A stretch of DNA of 64,000 nucleotides, taken from positions 2,902,501 through 2,966,500 of the forward strand of contig NZ_JAUSXL010000002.1 in NCBI RefSeq assembly GCF_030815975.1, written 5' to 3'. The notes below the pieces were generated by a model, which was not told the origin of the DNA, did no database searches, and saw only the letters and a program-made list of their open reading frames with translations. This DNA is from Variovorax paradoxus (GTDB lineage: Bacteria > Pseudomonadota > Gammaproteobacteria > Burkholderiales > Burkholderiaceae_C). Made by a program: the position numbers and the translations under genes. Shown here piece after piece: positions 8,797-18,342 of the stretch; positions within the stretch are counted from its first letter, which is position 1; each line of letters begins with the position of its first letter.

Positions 8797-9465
8797 ATGC
8801 CCCAGAAGAAAGCCGCAGCCGCCAGGCGCTCCTCCTCGACGCCGTCGCCGTCGCCGTCACCAAGATCGAAATCGCTGCCGCACGAGGTGCGCATCATCGG
8901 CGGCCTGTGGAAGCGCAGCCGCCTTTCCGTGGCCGACAAGCCGGGCCTTCGCCCCACGCCCGACCGTGTGCGGGAAACGCTGTTCAACTGGCTCGCGAGC
9001 ATCGCGGGAGTCGGTGGCGGCGAGCTGCCGGGCTGGCATTGTGTCGATGCATTCGCGGGCACCGGCGCGCTCGGCCTCGAGGCCGCATCGCGCGGCGCGG
9101 CGAGCGTGCTGCTCTGCGAGCAGGACGCCGCGCTGGTGGCCCAGCTGCAGGCCGCGAAGACGAAGCTTTCCGCCGAAGCCGTTCGCATCGAGCGCGGCAA
9201 CGGGCTCACCGCGCTCGAGCGCGCCCCCGCCGGCAGCCTGGATGTCGTGTTTCTCGATCCGCCTTTCGAGAGCATCGCGCTCTACGAACCCGCGCTGCGC
9301 GCCGCCGCGCGCGCCCTGAAAGCCGGGGGCTCCGTTTACCTGGAGGCGCCGCGCCGCTGGAACGACGAAGAGCTTGCCGCGCTCAGCCTTGTAGGTTTTC
9401 GTTACCTCAAGGCAGGGGCGGTGCACGCTCACTTGCTGCGGCAGGCCGCAAACGGGACTGCATAA
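8797..9465 (+). CDS. rsmD: 16S rRNA (guanine(966)-N(2))-methyltransferase RsmD
   Basis: A 222-residue SAM-dependent methyltransferase that modifies G966 of 16S rRNA. It shows VRIIGG at the start of the conserved core, the SAM motif DAFAGTGALGLEAASRGA, and the catalytic LDPPFE motif (~150). A 30-residue basic Ser/Pro-rich N-terminal extension (AAARRSSSTPSPSPSPRSKS) precedes the core and is probably flexible. It lies 42 bases upstream of coaD, a common pairing. Confidence 0.95.
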   Translation: MPQKKAAAARRSSSTPSPSPSPRSKSLPHEVRIIGGLWKRSRLSVADKPGLRPTPDRVRETLFNWLASIAGVGGGELPGWHCVDAFAGTGALGLEAASRGAASVLLCEQDAALVAQLQAAKTKLSAEAVRIERGNGLTALERAPAGSLDVVFLDPPFESIALYEPALRAAARALKAGGSVYLEAPRRWNDEELAALSLVGFRYLKAGAVHAHLLRQAANGTA

Positions 9466-9507
9466 TCCGCCGGACAAGCCGCACCGGCTGCATGAGGAAG
9501 AAGCACC

Positions 9508-10011
9508 ATGGCCAGCAACGTGATCGCGGTTTATCCCGGCACTTTCGATCCCATCACCCTCGGCCACGAGGACGTGGTGCGGCGTGCAACCCAGCTTTTC
9601 TCCAAGGTCATCGTCGCGGTGGCGGCGGGCCACCACAAGAAGGCGCTGTTCAGCCTGCAGGAGCGCATCGAGATGGCGCGCGAGGCCGTGAAGCCCTACA
9701 GCGACCAGGTCACGGTCGAGAGCTTCTCGGGCCTGCTGCGCGACTTCGTGGTGGCGCGCGGCGGCAAGGCGATGGTGCGCGGCCTGCGCGCCGTGACCGA
9801 CTTCGATTACGAGTTCCAGCTCGCGGGCATGAACCGCTCGCTGATGCCCGATGTCGAAACCGTGTTCCTCACGCCCAGCGACAAGTACCAGTTCATCTCG
9901 AGCACCTTCGTGCGCGAGATCGCCATGCTCGGCGGCGAGGTCCACAAGTTCGTTTCGCCCGATGTGGAGAAGCAATTGGCAGCCAAGGTGCGCAGCCTGG
10001 GTCGTGAGTAG
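9508..10011 (+). CDS. coaD: Phosphopantetheine adenylyltransferase
   Basis: Catalyses adenylyl transfer from ATP to 4'-phosphopantetheine, the penultimate step of coenzyme A synthesis. The 167-residue protein matches the usual size. Signatures are [12 protein letters not shown] (T/HxGH nucleotide-binding motif, ~5-17) and ISSTFVREI (~128-136). A GAGGAAGAAG ribosome site precedes ATG 9508. The stop overlaps the pxpB start by 8 bases. Confidence 0.97.
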   Translation: MASNVIAVYPGTFDPITLGHEDVVRRATQLFSKVIVAVAAGHHKKALFSLQERIEMAREAVKPYSDQVTVESFSGLLRDFVVARGGKAMVRGLRAVTDFDYEFQLAGMNRSLMPDVETVFLTPSDKYQFISSTFVREIAMLGGEVHKFVSPDVEKQLAAKVRSLGRE

Positions 10012-10669
10012 CCGATTTCCCTTGCCGCGCCTGCATCCGCTGGGCGATGCGGCGTTGCTTTGCGAGCTGCCGCCGCCCGCCACGCTGGCGCATCAGCAGC
10101 AGATCTGGGCGCTGGGCGCCGAGGTGCAGCGGTGGGCCGGCGTGGGCGAGGTGCTGCCGGGCATGAACAACCTCACGCTGACCTTCGATCCGATCGCCAT
10201 CGGCATCGATGTGCTGATGGCGCGCGTGAACGAAGCCTGGCCGCGGCTGCGGGCCGCCACGGTCGAAGGCCGCAGGGTGGAGATTCCGGTGGCGTATGGC
10301 GGCGAGCACGGCCCCGATCTTGCCGATGTCGCGGCGCACACCGGGCTCACGCCGGCCGAAGTGGTGCGGCGCCACAGCGCGGCCGAGTACGTGGTCTACC
10401 TGCTGGGCTTCCTGCCCGGCTTCGCCTTCATGGGCGGACTGCCGCCCGAGCTCGCCACGCCGCGCCGCGCCGAGCCGCGCGCGGCGGTGCCCGCGCGATC
10501 GGTCGGCATCGGCGGCGAGCAGACCGGCATCTATCCGCTGGTGTCGCCGGGCGGCTGGCAGCTGATCGGCCGCACCTCGCTCGAACTCTTCGATCCGGCG
10601 GCCGAGCCGCCCACCCTGCTGCGCCCGGGCGACCGCGTGCGCTTCGTCGTCGAAAGCGTGCAGACATGA
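10004..10669 (+). CDS. pxpB: 5-oxoprolinase subunit PxpB (KipI family)
   Basis: A subunit of the ATP-dependent 5-oxoprolinase PxpABC, which opens 5-oxoproline to glutamate. The 221-residue protein has the KipI/allophanate hydrolase subunit 1 pattern: LGDAALL near the start, a GMNNLTL segment, [23 protein letters not shown] and [14 protein letters not shown] 10004 was chosen because it starts the conserved region and overlaps coaD by 8 bases. The gene overlaps pxpC by 4 bases (ATGA). Annotators may also label it KipI or allophanate hydrolase subunit 1, but the pxpCA context supports PxpB. Confidence 0.93.
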   Translation: MSSRFPLPRLHPLGDAALLCELPPPATLAHQQQIWALGAEVQRWAGVGEVLPGMNNLTLTFDPIAIGIDVLMARVNEAWPRLRAATVEGRRVEIPVAYGGEHGPDLADVAAHTGLTPAEVVRRHSAAEYVVYLLGFLPGFAFMGGLPPELATPRRAEPRAAVPARSVGIGGEQTGIYPLVSPGGWQLIGRTSLELFDPAAEPPTLLRPGDRVRFVVESVQT

Positions 10670-11664
10670 TGCTCGTGCAGAAGCCCGGCATGCTGGCCTC
10701 GGTGCAGGACCTGGGGCGGCACGGGCATCGCCAGTTCGGCATCTGTCCCGGCGGCGCGCTCGACGTGCTGGCGCTTACGCTGGCGAACCGGCTGGTCGGC
10801 AATGCCGACGGCGCGGCCGGCCTCGAGCTCACCATGGGCGGTTGCGAGATCCGCTTCGAGACCGACACGCGCATCGCGCTGGCGGGCGACGGCTTCGGCG
10901 CCCGGCTCGACGGCACGCCCATCTGGCCTTGCTGGAGCATCCCGGTGGCGGCGGGCCAGACGCTCAAGCTCGCGGGCGCCAACGCAGCTGGCGTGAAAAA
11001 AGCCGGGTTGCGCAGCTGGCTCGCGGTGGCGGGCGGCATCGACGTGCCGCCGGTGCTCGGCTCGCGCAGCACCGACCTGAAGGCCGGCTTCGGCGGCCAC
11101 GAGGGGCGCGCGCTGCGCAAGGGCGACCGGCTCCCGCTCGGCGCCGCGGCGCTCGGTGCCACCCAGCTCGCGCGGCGCCCGTTCGGCCTGCGCGGTCCAG
11201 ACTGGGGCCCCGAGGAAGGCGATTCGGCCATCGCGCTGCGCGTGTTGCCCGGCCCCGAGTTCGACCAGTTCACCGTGGCTTCGCAGTCGCTGCTCTGGAG
11301 CGAGCGCTGGCGCATCACCGCGCAGAGCAACCGCATGGGAAGCCGGCTCGCGGGCGCCGAGCTCAAGCGCCGGCGCACAGCCGACATGCTCTCGTCGGGC
11401 GTCATCCCCGGCACGATTCAGGTGCCGCCCTCGGGCCAGCCGATCATCCTGATGGGCGACGCGCAGACCACCGGCGGCTATCCGCGCATCGGCGTGGTGA
11501 TTCGCGCCGACCTGTGGAAGCTCGCACAGGCGCCGCTGGACGGCCGGTTGCGGCTGGTGCAGGTCGACATGGCCGCGGCGCTCGAGGCGTGGGCCGAACA
11601 GCAGCGCTATCTTGCGCAGGTGGCGCAAGGGCTTGCGGCAGCGGGTTGGACGAGACCGGCATAG
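10666..11664 (+). CDS. pxpC: 5-oxoprolinase subunit PxpC (KipA family)
   Basis: A 332-residue biotin-dependent-carboxyltransferase-like subunit (KipA/allophanate hydrolase subunit 2 fold) of the 5-oxoprolinase complex. Recognisable segments are [33 protein letters not shown] near the start and [14 protein letters not shown] near residue 263. The start ATG 10666 overlaps the pxpB stop as ATGATG, so the two are translationally coupled. The family partner PxpA follows about 70 bases downstream. Confidence 0.93.
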   Translation: MMLVQKPGMLASVQDLGRHGHRQFGICPGGALDVLALTLANRLVGNADGAAGLELTMGGCEIRFETDTRIALAGDGFGARLDGTPIWPCWSIPVAAGQTLKLAGANAAGVKKAGLRSWLAVAGGIDVPPVLGSRSTDLKAGFGGHEGRALRKGDRLPLGAAALGATQLARRPFGLRGPDWGPEEGDSAIALRVLPGPEFDQFTVASQSLLWSERWRITAQSNRMGSRLAGAELKRRRTADMLSSGVIPGTIQVPPSGQPIILMGDAQTTGGYPRIGVVIRADLWKLAQAPLDGRLRLVQVDMAAALEAWAEQQRYLAQVAQGLAAAGWTRPA

Positions 11665-11734
11665 ACTGTGCGAGCAGCCATGCGCGCAGGCTGGGCTCCG
11701 ATGTGCCGGCTGTCTTGAAGAAGGAACCCACCCA

Positions 11735-12475
11735 ATGCAAATCGACCTGAATGCCGACCTCGGCGAAGGCGCCGGCAGCGACGAAGCGCTGCTCGGCCTC
11801 GTGAGTTCGGCCAATATCGCGTGCGGCTGGCATGCGGGCGACGCCAAGACCATGCGGCAATGCGTGCGCTGGGCCATCGAGCACGGCGTGGCCATCGGCG
11901 CCCATCCGAGCTTTCCCGACCGCGAGAACTTCGGCCGCAGCACCATGCACCTGCCGCCCGACGAGATCGTGGCCAATGTGCTCTACCAGGTCGGCGCGCT
12001 GGCCGCGATTGCCAAGGCCGAAGGCGGCCAGCTCTCGCACGTGAAGGCGCACGGCCAGCTCTACAACCAGGCCGTGAAGGAGCCCGAACTCGCCGACGCG
12101 CTCTGCGAAGCGGTGCGGCGCTTCGACCCCTCGCTCCGGTTCTTCGGCCTCGCGGGCAGCGGCATGATCGACGCCGCGCGCCGCGCCGGCCTCACGCCCG
12201 TCGAGGAGGTTTTTGCCGACCGCGGCTACATGCCCGACGGCAGCCTGGTGCCGCGCAGCCAGCCCGGCGCGCTGATCGAGGACGAAGAGCAGTCGCTGGC
12301 CCAGACGCTCTCGCTGGTGCGCGACCGCAGGGTGACGGCCATCGACGGCAGCATCGTGCCGCTCAATGCCCAGACCGTGTGCCTGCATGGCGACGGTGCC
12401 CACGCACTGGCTTTTGCGCGCCGCATCCGCGACCGCCTGCAGCAAGAGGGCATCGCGGTTCGCGCGATGGCCTGA
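11735..12475 (+). CDS. pxpA: 5-oxoprolinase subunit PxpA (LamB/YcsF family)
   Basis: A 246-residue member of the LamB/YcsF family beginning with the diagnostic [12 protein letters not shown], with [10 protein letters not shown] (~28-37) and [12 protein letters not shown] further on. It acts with PxpB and PxpC in ATP-dependent cleavage of 5-oxoproline to glutamate. A GAAGGAAC ribosome site precedes ATG 11735. The pyroglutamyl peptidase immediately downstream supplies the same substrate from peptides. Confidence 0.95.
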   Translation: MQIDLNADLGEGAGSDEALLGLVSSANIACGWHAGDAKTMRQCVRWAIEHGVAIGAHPSFPDRENFGRSTMHLPPDEIVANVLYQVGALAAIAKAEGGQLSHVKAHGQLYNQAVKEPELADALCEAVRRFDPSLRFFGLAGSGMIDAARRAGLTPVEEVFADRGYMPDGSLVPRSQPGALIEDEEQSLAQTLSLVRDRRVTAIDGSIVPLNAQTVCLHGDGAHALAFARRIRDRLQQEGIAVRAMA

Positions 12476-12492
12476 GCGACTTTGTTCAAGCC

Positions 12493-13152
12493 GTGGCGCA
12501 GCGAACGAATGTCCTGCTGACCGGATTCGATCCTTTCGACCGCGAAGCCCTCAATCCCTCATGGGAGGCCGTGCGCGCGCTCGACGGCTGGACGTGCGGC
12601 CGCGCCACCGTGCACGCGCGCCGGATGCCCTGCGTGTTCGGCCAGGCCATCGAGGCGCTGGCGAGTGCGATGGACGAACTGCGGCCCCAGTTGGTGCTGT
12701 GCATCGGACAGGCCGGCGGCCGCGCCGAGATCACGCCCGAGCGCGTGGCCATCAACATCGACGACGGCCGCATGGCCGACAACGCGGGCCGGCAACCGAT
12801 CGACGTGCCCGTGGTGCCCGGCGCGCCCGCTGCGTATTTCTCGACGCTGCCGATCAAGGCCATGGTGCGCGACCTGCGTGCGGCCGGCATTCCGGCGGCG
12901 GTCTCGAACACGGCAGGCACTTTTGTCTGCAACCACATCTTCTACGGCCTGATGCACCACATGGCCACGCATCCGGTGCCGGGGCTGCGCGGCGGCTTCA
13001 TCCATATTCCCTACCTGCCCGAACAGGCGGCGCGATTTCCCGGCGCGCCGAGCATGCCGCTGGCGACCTTGGTCGAGGCGCTGCGCATCTCGGTTGCAAC
13101 CGCGCTGGCTGTTGAAAAAGACGTGGCCGAAACCGGCGGTCAGCTCCACTGA
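12493..13152 (+). CDS. pcp: Pyroglutamyl-peptidase I (C15 family)
   Basis: Cleaves N-terminal pyroglutamate from peptides, releasing 5-oxoproline for the PxpABC enzyme encoded just upstream. About 219 residues, matching the family. Conserved features are [19 protein letters not shown] at the N-terminus, the catalytic Cys in [14 protein letters not shown] (~142) and the catalytic His in [11 protein letters not shown] (~166). No ATG is available before the conserved core; GTG 12493 is the best start, with no clear ribosome site, so coupling to pxpA 17 bases away is likely. Its 3' end overlaps the convergent hydrolase gene by 13 bases. Confidence 0.93.
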   Translation: MAQRTNVLLTGFDPFDREALNPSWEAVRALDGWTCGRATVHARRMPCVFGQAIEALASAMDELRPQLVLCIGQAGGRAEITPERVAINIDDGRMADNAGRQPIDVPVVPGAPAAYFSTLPIKAMVRDLRAAGIPAAVSNTAGTFVCNHIFYGLMHHMATHPVPGLRGGFIHIPYLPEQAARFPGAPSMPLATLVEALRISVATALAVEKDVAETGGQLH

Positions 13153-13859
13153 GCGAGCCAGGCGAGCAGCGCCGCGTTCACGGAAGCGGGCTTCTCCATC
13201 GTGAGCATGTGGCCGCATTGCGCCACCCACACCACTTCGGCATGCGGCACCAGCGCCGCGATCTCGCGCGTGCAGTCGGGCGGTGTCAGCCGGTCGGTAT
13301 CGCCGCACACCAGCAGCACCGGCGCGCGCAGCGAGGGCAGGTGGGTGCGCGCATCGGGGCGCCGCATCACCGCACGGTTCTGGCTGACGAGCTGCTGCGT
13401 GCCGGCATCCAGCACGATCTCGACATAGCGCTGCACCAGCGCCTCATCGGCGGCCTGCGTCGGATGAAAGGCGAACACGACGTTCGGCTCGATCACGTCG
13501 CGCAGTTCGCCCCGCTCGAACAATTCGATCGCGCTTTCGCGCAGTTCGTACATCTCGGGCGCCTCGGGCCGGGCGTTGGTGCCCAAGAGCGCGAGCCCCG
13601 CGATGCGTTCGGGCGCCTGCCGCGCGGCTTCCATCGCGACCATGCCGCCCATCGACGCGCCGCACAGCACGAGCGGGCCGGGGTTCTCGCGCAGCACGGC
13701 CGCGGCCATGGCTTCGATGGTGTCGTGCCGCATGTGGGCATCGGTCACGCGCGTTTCGAGCAGAGGCGCCAGCGCGGGAAGCTGGGCCTCCCAGATGCGC
13801 TCGTCGCAGGCAAGGCCGGGCAGCAGGACAAGGTGGGGCATGGCGGGATTTTGCGCCAT
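13140..13859 (-). CDS. Alpha/beta fold hydrolase
   Basis: A cytoplasmic alpha/beta hydrolase of 239 residues (ATG 13859) or 233 residues (ATG 13841, giving MPHLVLLPG). The catalytic triad is visible: nucleophile Ser in [10 protein letters not shown] (~87), Asp in [12 protein letters not shown] (~188) and His in [11 protein letters not shown] (~216). The oxyanion region is [12 protein letters not shown]. The substrate cannot be inferred: esterases, lactonases and C-C hydrolases share this pattern. It converges on pcp. Confidence 0.85.
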   Translation of the reverse strand: MAQNPAMPHLVLLPGLACDERIWEAQLPALAPLLETRVTDAHMRHDTIEAMAAAVLRENPGPLVLCGASMGGMVAMEAARQAPERIAGLALLGTNARPEAPEMYELRESAIELFERGELRDVIEPNVVFAFHPTQAADEALVQRYVEIVLDAGTQQLVSQNRAVMRRPDARTHLPSLRAPVLLVCGDTDRLTPPDCTREIAALVPHAEVVWVAQCGHMLTMEKPASVNAALLAWLAQWS

Positions 13860-13968
13860 CGTCGGCGCGGGCGAGCGCGACGCTGTTCGAGCTGCAGGTG
13901 GCGGCCGTGCAACAGATGCTGCCATCGAGGTCCTGAGCGCCACGCACGCAGTGGAGAATGGGCGTTCC

Positions 13969-14661
13969 ATGCCCACGCCTCCACCCGACTCCGCGACCGA
14001 ACTCATCCTGATCCGCCACGGCGAAACCGCCTGGAACCGCGAACTGCGATTCCAGGGGCATGCCGATGTGCCGCTCAACGACATCGGCCACGAGCAGGCG
14101 CGCCGCCTCGGCCTGCGGCTGGCGAGCGAAACCGCGCAGCACATCATCAGCAGCGACCTCATGCGCGCGCAGCAGACCGCCGCGCCGGCTTCGCTTCAGC
14201 TGTCGCTGCCGGTGGTCACATCGGCGGGCTTGCGCGAGCAGTATTTCGGCATTGTCGAAGGCATGCGCGCCGACGAGATCCAGACGCTGCATCCGCGCGC
14301 CTGGGAGCAATGGCTGGAGTTCCGCGAAGACCACGCCATGCCCGAAGGCGAGACGCCGCGCGAATTCCACACGCGCATCGTCGCGGCCATCGGCGCCCTG
14401 GCGGCTGCGCACCGGGGGCAGCGCCTGGTGGTCGTCACGCACGGCGGCGTGCTCGACATGGTGTGGCGCACCGCGCGCGGGCTCAGCCTCAGCGGGCCGC
14501 GCCAGAGCGACATTCCCAACGCGGGCTTCAACCGCATCCGCATTGCCGACCCGGCCACGCCCGATGCCATCGAAATTGTCGACTGGGCCGACACGCGGCA
14601 TCTGGCCGACCTGCCGCCGCAGCCGATCTACGACCAGCGGCGGCATCTCCAGAAGAGCTGA
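13969..14661 (+). CDS. Histidine phosphatase family protein
   Basis: A 230-residue phosphoglycerate-mutase-like phosphatase. The phospho-acceptor motif LIRHGETAWN lies at residues ~13-22, DLMRAQQTA follows, and the second catalytic His is in VVTHGGVLDMVWR (~157). The family covers cofactor-dependent mutases, CobC-type alpha-ribazole phosphatases and broad phosphatases. There are no cobalamin genes nearby, so a general phosphatase is the safer label. It is transcribed away from the alpha/beta hydrolase. Confidence 0.88.
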   Translation: MPTPPPDSATELILIRHGETAWNRELRFQGHADVPLNDIGHEQARRLGLRLASETAQHIISSDLMRAQQTAAPASLQLSLPVVTSAGLREQYFGIVEGMRADEIQTLHPRAWEQWLEFREDHAMPEGETPREFHTRIVAAIGALAAAHRGQRLVVVTHGGVLDMVWRTARGLSLSGPRQSDIPNAGFNRIRIADPATPDAIEIVDWADTRHLADLPPQPIYDQRRHLQKS

Positions 14662-14691
14662 CGAGCCGGGCCATGGCCGCGGTCGCTTCGC

Positions 14692-16071
14692 TCAGGGCAT
14701 CCGCGTCGGCACGCCCCCGGCGAGCTGTCCGAGCCCGAGCCGCGCATAGACGGCTGCCGCCTGCCGGCGCAGGCGCAGCGATTCGGGCTGGCTGTTGAGC
14801 TGCTGTTGCAGCACGCCCTGCGCCGCGGCGAGCGTGGAATCGGTGCCGGCGCGCACCAGCGCATCGACGTACAACTGCTCGAACAGATCGCGCTGCGCAT
14901 GGCTGCCGCCGATCTCGATCATGCGTGGCAAGGCCGCGCCCAGGCCTTCGACGGCGGCCGCGAAATCGCCGCGCGCATGCGCGACGAGGCCGTGCGCGGC
15001 GGGCACGCAGACGCGTTGCCAGGCTGCGCGCGTGGCGGGTGGCGCGTTGGGCGCGAAAGCCTCGATGTTGCGCAGCAGCACCTCGGCTTCGGGCCGGCCG
15101 GCGCGCGCGAGACCGTAAAGGTATTGCAGGTCGAGAAAAGGCAGCACGTGGTCGGCCTGGCGCTGCCGCAGGTGGTCCGCCACGTCGCTCCAGCGCGCAC
15201 CGACGTCGATGCCCGCGAGCTCGAGCCGCGCGAGCAGCGACACCGCGCCAATCTGGTCCTGCGAGTAGTCCTTGACCACGCCCCAGGCGTGCCGGTCATA
15301 CACCGCGAGCGCTTCGGCGTCGCGGCCCAGGTCGATCAGGAACAGCGCCACGTGCCACCAGTTGTGCGTGACCATGAAGGAATTGAGCCCGGTCCAGGTG
15401 TCGCTCACGCTTTCCATGAACGCAAGGCCTTCGGCGAGCCGGCCTTCGGTGAGCATCACGTGCGCCAGCGCATGGTGCGCCCACGGCTCCTTGCGGCACA
15501 TGGCAATCGCGCAGCGCGCGCTCGCCTCGGCCTCGCGCATCAGGTGGCACTGCTCGTAGCCGAAGGCCGCCATGCCATGCACATAGGCCACGTCGGCCGC
15601 GGCGGGCAGCACCGCGAGCGCGAGCCGCAGCATGCCCGGGCAGTCGCCGGTGTTGAAGCAGTGGTACTGGCCGAGCTTGACCGAGACCAGGTCGCGTGGA
15701 TGTTCGCGCGCCTGCTCGGCATGCAGCGCAATGGCGCGGGCGATGTCCCCCGCGGCCCAGGCCTCGACGGCCGCGATGAAGCGCTGCTCGCGCGGCGTGG
15801 CACGCGCGGCGCCGGCGCGGGCTTTTTCCAGGAACGGCCGCGCGTTGGCGGCCGCCTCGCGCGACTCGGCGAACAGATGCAGCGCGGCGCAGTACGCCTG
15901 CACCATCGGGCTCGCGTCGCTCTCGGCCAGCGCGAGCAGGTTGACGGCGCGCGCCTCGGTCGAGACGAAACCCATGACGAAGTCGTCGACCAGCGGCAGG
16001 CTGGTGGCGTCATCGAGGGTGAGGGCGTTGCCGAGCCGGTCGGCAGGCGCATGCGATTTTCCGGAGGACAT
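14692..16071 (-). CDS. Tetratricopeptide protein of the TTC38 family
   Basis: A 459-residue helical, probably cytoplasmic protein. The pattern of an N-terminal helical region, then LAYVHGMAAFGYEQ-like, PWAHHALAHVMLTEGR and FMVTHNWWHVALFLIDLGR segments (~180-270) matches bacterial relatives of eukaryotic TTC38. No signal peptide or enzymatic motif is visible. The conserved His/Trp cluster in HHALAH and HNWWH is unusual for a plain scaffold and could bind a metal or ligand; this is speculation. A GGAG site precedes ATG 16071. Confidence 0.75.
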   Translation of the reverse strand: MSSGKSHAPADRLGNALTLDDATSLPLVDDFVMGFVSTEARAVNLLALAESDASPMVQAYCAALHLFAESREAAANARPFLEKARAGAARATPREQRFIAAVEAWAAGDIARAIALHAEQAREHPRDLVSVKLGQYHCFNTGDCPGMLRLALAVLPAAADVAYVHGMAAFGYEQCHLMREAEASARCAIAMCRKEPWAHHALAHVMLTEGRLAEGLAFMESVSDTWTGLNSFMVTHNWWHVALFLIDLGRDAEALAVYDRHAWGVVKDYSQDQIGAVSLLARLELAGIDVGARWSDVADHLRQRQADHVLPFLDLQYLYGLARAGRPEAEVLLRNIEAFAPNAPPATRAAWQRVCVPAAHGLVAHARGDFAAAVEGLGAALPRMIEIGGSHAQRDLFEQLYVDALVRAGTDSTLAAAQGVLQQQLNSQPESLRLRRQAAAVYARLGLGQLAGGVPTRMP

Positions 16072-16101
16072 GGTGGCATGGTGCCATGCCCCGGCGCCGC
16101 T

Positions 16102-16500
16102 TCAAACCCCGGCCTGCTGGTGGCGGTGCTCCTGGGTCTTTCCGCCATAGCCGTAGGCCGCGGCGCGCGCATCGATCACATGGATGTAGGACACCTCATG
16201 CAGGTCGGGCCGGATCCTGGCCATGGCCGCATGCACCTCGCGCAGGTAGCGCGCCTTCTCGGCCTTGGTGTTGGTCTCGTCGGTGACGCTGATGTCGAGG
16301 TGGAAGGCCGACTTGCCGAGCGAGGCCAGCGACTGCCCGCCGATGAACCAGGCGTCGGCGGCGATGTACTGCACCGTGATGGCGATCACCGGCAGCTGCT
16401 TGCCGAGCACGCTCTGGGTCAGCTCCGCGACGGTATCGACAGTCTTGCGGGTGAGGGCGGCATCGGGTTGGCCGGAGAGGTGGACGACGATGTGGGGCAT
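16102..16500 (-). CDS. Tautomerase family protein (4-oxalocrotonate tautomerase-like)
   Basis: A 132-residue protein whose initiator Met is followed by Pro (MPHIVVHLSGQ), the catalytic amino-terminal proline of the tautomerase superfamily. It is about twice the length of classical 62-residue 4-oxalocrotonate tautomerase. The C-terminal tail EHRHQQ is His-rich. It is divergent from a LysR regulator 114 bases away, which probably controls it. The substrate is unknown; aromatic ring-cleavage genes are absent here. Confidence 0.85.
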   Translation of the reverse strand: MPHIVVHLSGQPDAALTRKTVDTVAELTQSVLGKQLPVIAITVQYIAADAWFIGGQSLASLGKSAFHLDISVTDETNTKAEKARYLREVHAAMARIRPDLHEVSYIHVIDARAAAYGYGGKTQEHRHQQAGV

Positions 16501-16551
16501 GGCGGGCTCCTGGTGAGGAAATGAATGAACGATGGGGCCATTGTGGGATTT

Positions 16552-16593
16552 CGATAGCCATCGGAAAAGCGGGAAGATATGATGGAATCCATC
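16552..16593. promoter_or_regulatory. Candidate LysR operator between tautomerase and regulator
   Basis: Two short dyads lie between the divergent genes: CGAT-AGCC-ATCG at 16552-16563 and GATGG-AAT-CCATC at 16581-16593. The octamer CCATCGGA recurs at 16559-16566 and 16589-16596, 30 bases apart (about three helical turns). This spacing suits a LysR tetramer controlling both genes. Confidence 0.5.
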
Positions 16594-16614
16594 GGATAAC
16601 CGGATGGATGGGCC

Positions 16615-17484
16615 ATGCAGACCTTCGACCTCGAACAGCTTCGCACCCTGGCGGCCGTGATCGATGCAGGCAGCCTCACGGCCGCCGCGCCGCGCGTGTT
16701 CCTGTCGCAGTCGTCGGTCAGCGAGCAGATACGCAAGCTGGAGCAGCGGGCAGGGCAGTCGCTGCTCACACGCAGCAAGGCCGGCGTGGCGCCGACTGAG
16801 GCCGGCACGCGGCTCCTGGCCTATGCGCGCCGCATCCTCGCGCTCAGCGACGAGGCGTTCCGCGATCTGCATGGCGAGACGCTGCAGGGCGAACTGCGGC
16901 TCGCCGTCACCGATTACTTCCGGCCCGGCGATCTCACGCGGCTGCTCGGGCGCCTGGGCGAGAGCTATCCGCAGGTGCGGCTGCATGTGAGCATCCTCAA
17001 GAGCGATGCGCTGCGGGCCGCCTATGCGCAAGGCGATTTCGACGTGGGGCTGGCGATGAGCATCGCGGGCACAACGCCATCGCCGGAGCAGGGCGCCAAA
17101 GCCCCGGTGATACGGCGCGAATCGCTGGTGTGGCTTGGCGCCACCGGCATGCGGCTCGCGCGCGGCGAACCGGTGCGGCTGCTGGCGCTGCCGGACACCT
17201 GCTCGCTGCATCAGTACACGGTCGCGCTGCTGCGGCGTCGGCGGGTGCCCTACGTGCTGGCGCACGTGGCATCGGGCGTGGCGGGATTGCAGTCGGCATT
17301 GGCCGCGGGGCTCGGCGTGGCTTGCCTGAACGAATCCGCGATATGCGACGGCGTGGGCCGCGTGGCACCGCCGCACGGGCTGCCGGCGCTCCCGCGGGTG
17401 GCGTTCCAGTTCCTGCCCGGGCGCCGGGGGGAGACGGAGTTCGTGACGCGGGCCCGGGAGATGCTGGCAACCCACCTGGTCTGA
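16615..17484 (+). CDS. LysR-family transcriptional regulator
   Basis: A 289-residue LysR-type regulator. The N-terminal winged helix spans residues ~4-62 with recognition helix SQSSVSEQIRKLEQ; the effector-binding domain follows. It is divergent from the tautomerase gene, its likely target, and the intervening region carries repeated CCATCGGA elements. It ends 37 bases before the YitT-like gene on the same strand, so read-through into that gene is possible. The effector is unknown. Confidence 0.9.
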   Translation: MQTFDLEQLRTLAAVIDAGSLTAAAPRVFLSQSSVSEQIRKLEQRAGQSLLTRSKAGVAPTEAGTRLLAYARRILALSDEAFRDLHGETLQGELRLAVTDYFRPGDLTRLLGRLGESYPQVRLHVSILKSDALRAAYAQGDFDVGLAMSIAGTTPSPEQGAKAPVIRRESLVWLGATGMRLARGEPVRLLALPDTCSLHQYTVALLRRRRVPYVLAHVASGVAGLQSALAAGLGVACLNESAICDGVGRVAPPHGLPALPRVAFQFLPGRRGETEFVTRAREMLATHLV

Positions 17485-17521
17485 TGCCGCCAGGTGGCGC
17501 GGGATTTGCGTCAAGCCTGCC

Positions 17522-18151
17522 ATGGATGCGCCACAACAACCCACCACGCGGCCCGAACTGCTGCGCCACTCCCGCTTCGACGACGCGCAGGCCATCTTTT
17601 CGGGCACGCTGTTCGTCGCCATCGCCATGATGCTGTTCGGCCAGGCGGGGCTGCTCACGGGCGGCACGGCCGGTATCGCATTTCTCTTGCACTACGCCAC
17701 GGGCATGAGCTTCGGAAAGCTGTTCTTCCTGGTGAACCTGCCGTTCTACTGGTTCGCCTGGCGCCACATGGGCCGGGCCTTCACGGTCAAGACCTTCTCT
17801 GCCATTGCGCTGCTCTCGGTGATGACCGATTGGGCGCCGCGCTACATCTCGATCGATTCGCTGCACCCGGCCTTCGCGGCGGTGCTCGGCGGCCTGCTGC
17901 TGGGTACGGGCTGCCTGTTTCTTGCGCGCCATCGCGCGAGCCTGGGCGGCGCGACCGTGCTGACGCTGTACCTGCAGGAAAAGCGCGGCTGGCCCGCTGG
18001 CAAGGTGCAGATCGGCATCGACTGCACGGTGGTGCTGCTCGCGTTGTTGGTGATCCCGCCGCAGCGCGTGGGGTGGTCGGTGCTGGCTGCGGTGGTGATG
18101 GGGCTTTTTCTGTGGATCAACCACAAGCCTGGGCGTTACGCTGCTACTTGA
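17522..18151 (+). CDS. YitT family inner-membrane protein
   Basis: A 209-residue membrane protein with about five to six hydrophobic helices. It has the YitT pattern LLTGGTAGIAFLLHYATG near residues 43-60 and LGGLLLGTGCLFLARHRASLGGATVL (~121-146, rich in Gly). The biochemical role of the family is not established; transport has been suggested. It follows the LysR gene on the same strand by 37 bases. Start ATG 17522 gives a short cytoplasmic N-terminus before the first helix. Confidence 0.85.
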   Translation: MDAPQQPTTRPELLRHSRFDDAQAIFSGTLFVAIAMMLFGQAGLLTGGTAGIAFLLHYATGMSFGKLFFLVNLPFYWFAWRHMGRAFTVKTFSAIALLSVMTDWAPRYISIDSLHPAFAAVLGGLLLGTGCLFLARHRASLGGATVLTLYLQEKRGWPAGKVQIGIDCTVVLLALLVIPPQRVGWSVLAAVVMGLFLWINHKPGRYAAT

Positions 18152-18198
18152 GTTTGTTCAAGTGCTGGTTTGTTCAAGCGCTGTTTTGTTCAGGGCGC

Positions 18199-18294
18199 GT
18201 GCACAGGACACCGGGTACTCCCCTCCGCGAATGTCCCCCGGCCTGCGGCCTCCTCCTTGATTTCGCTGCGGGGAGCACCCGGTGCCCTGTGCAC
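18199..18294 (+). repeat. REP-like hairpin element, copy 1
   Basis: A 96-base element. Outer arms of about 25 bases (18199-18223 and 18270-18294, starting GTGCACAGG and ending CCTGTGCAC) pair with two mismatches. They enclose a core (18223-18270) that recurs, inverted, at 18366-18413 with only a few differences, all in its central GC-rich hairpin. No coding function is evident. Confidence 0.8.
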
Positions 18295-18342
18295 CTGGGC
18301 ACGCTGCTGGTGAACGGCTGATCAACGACCACTGCGCATAAC

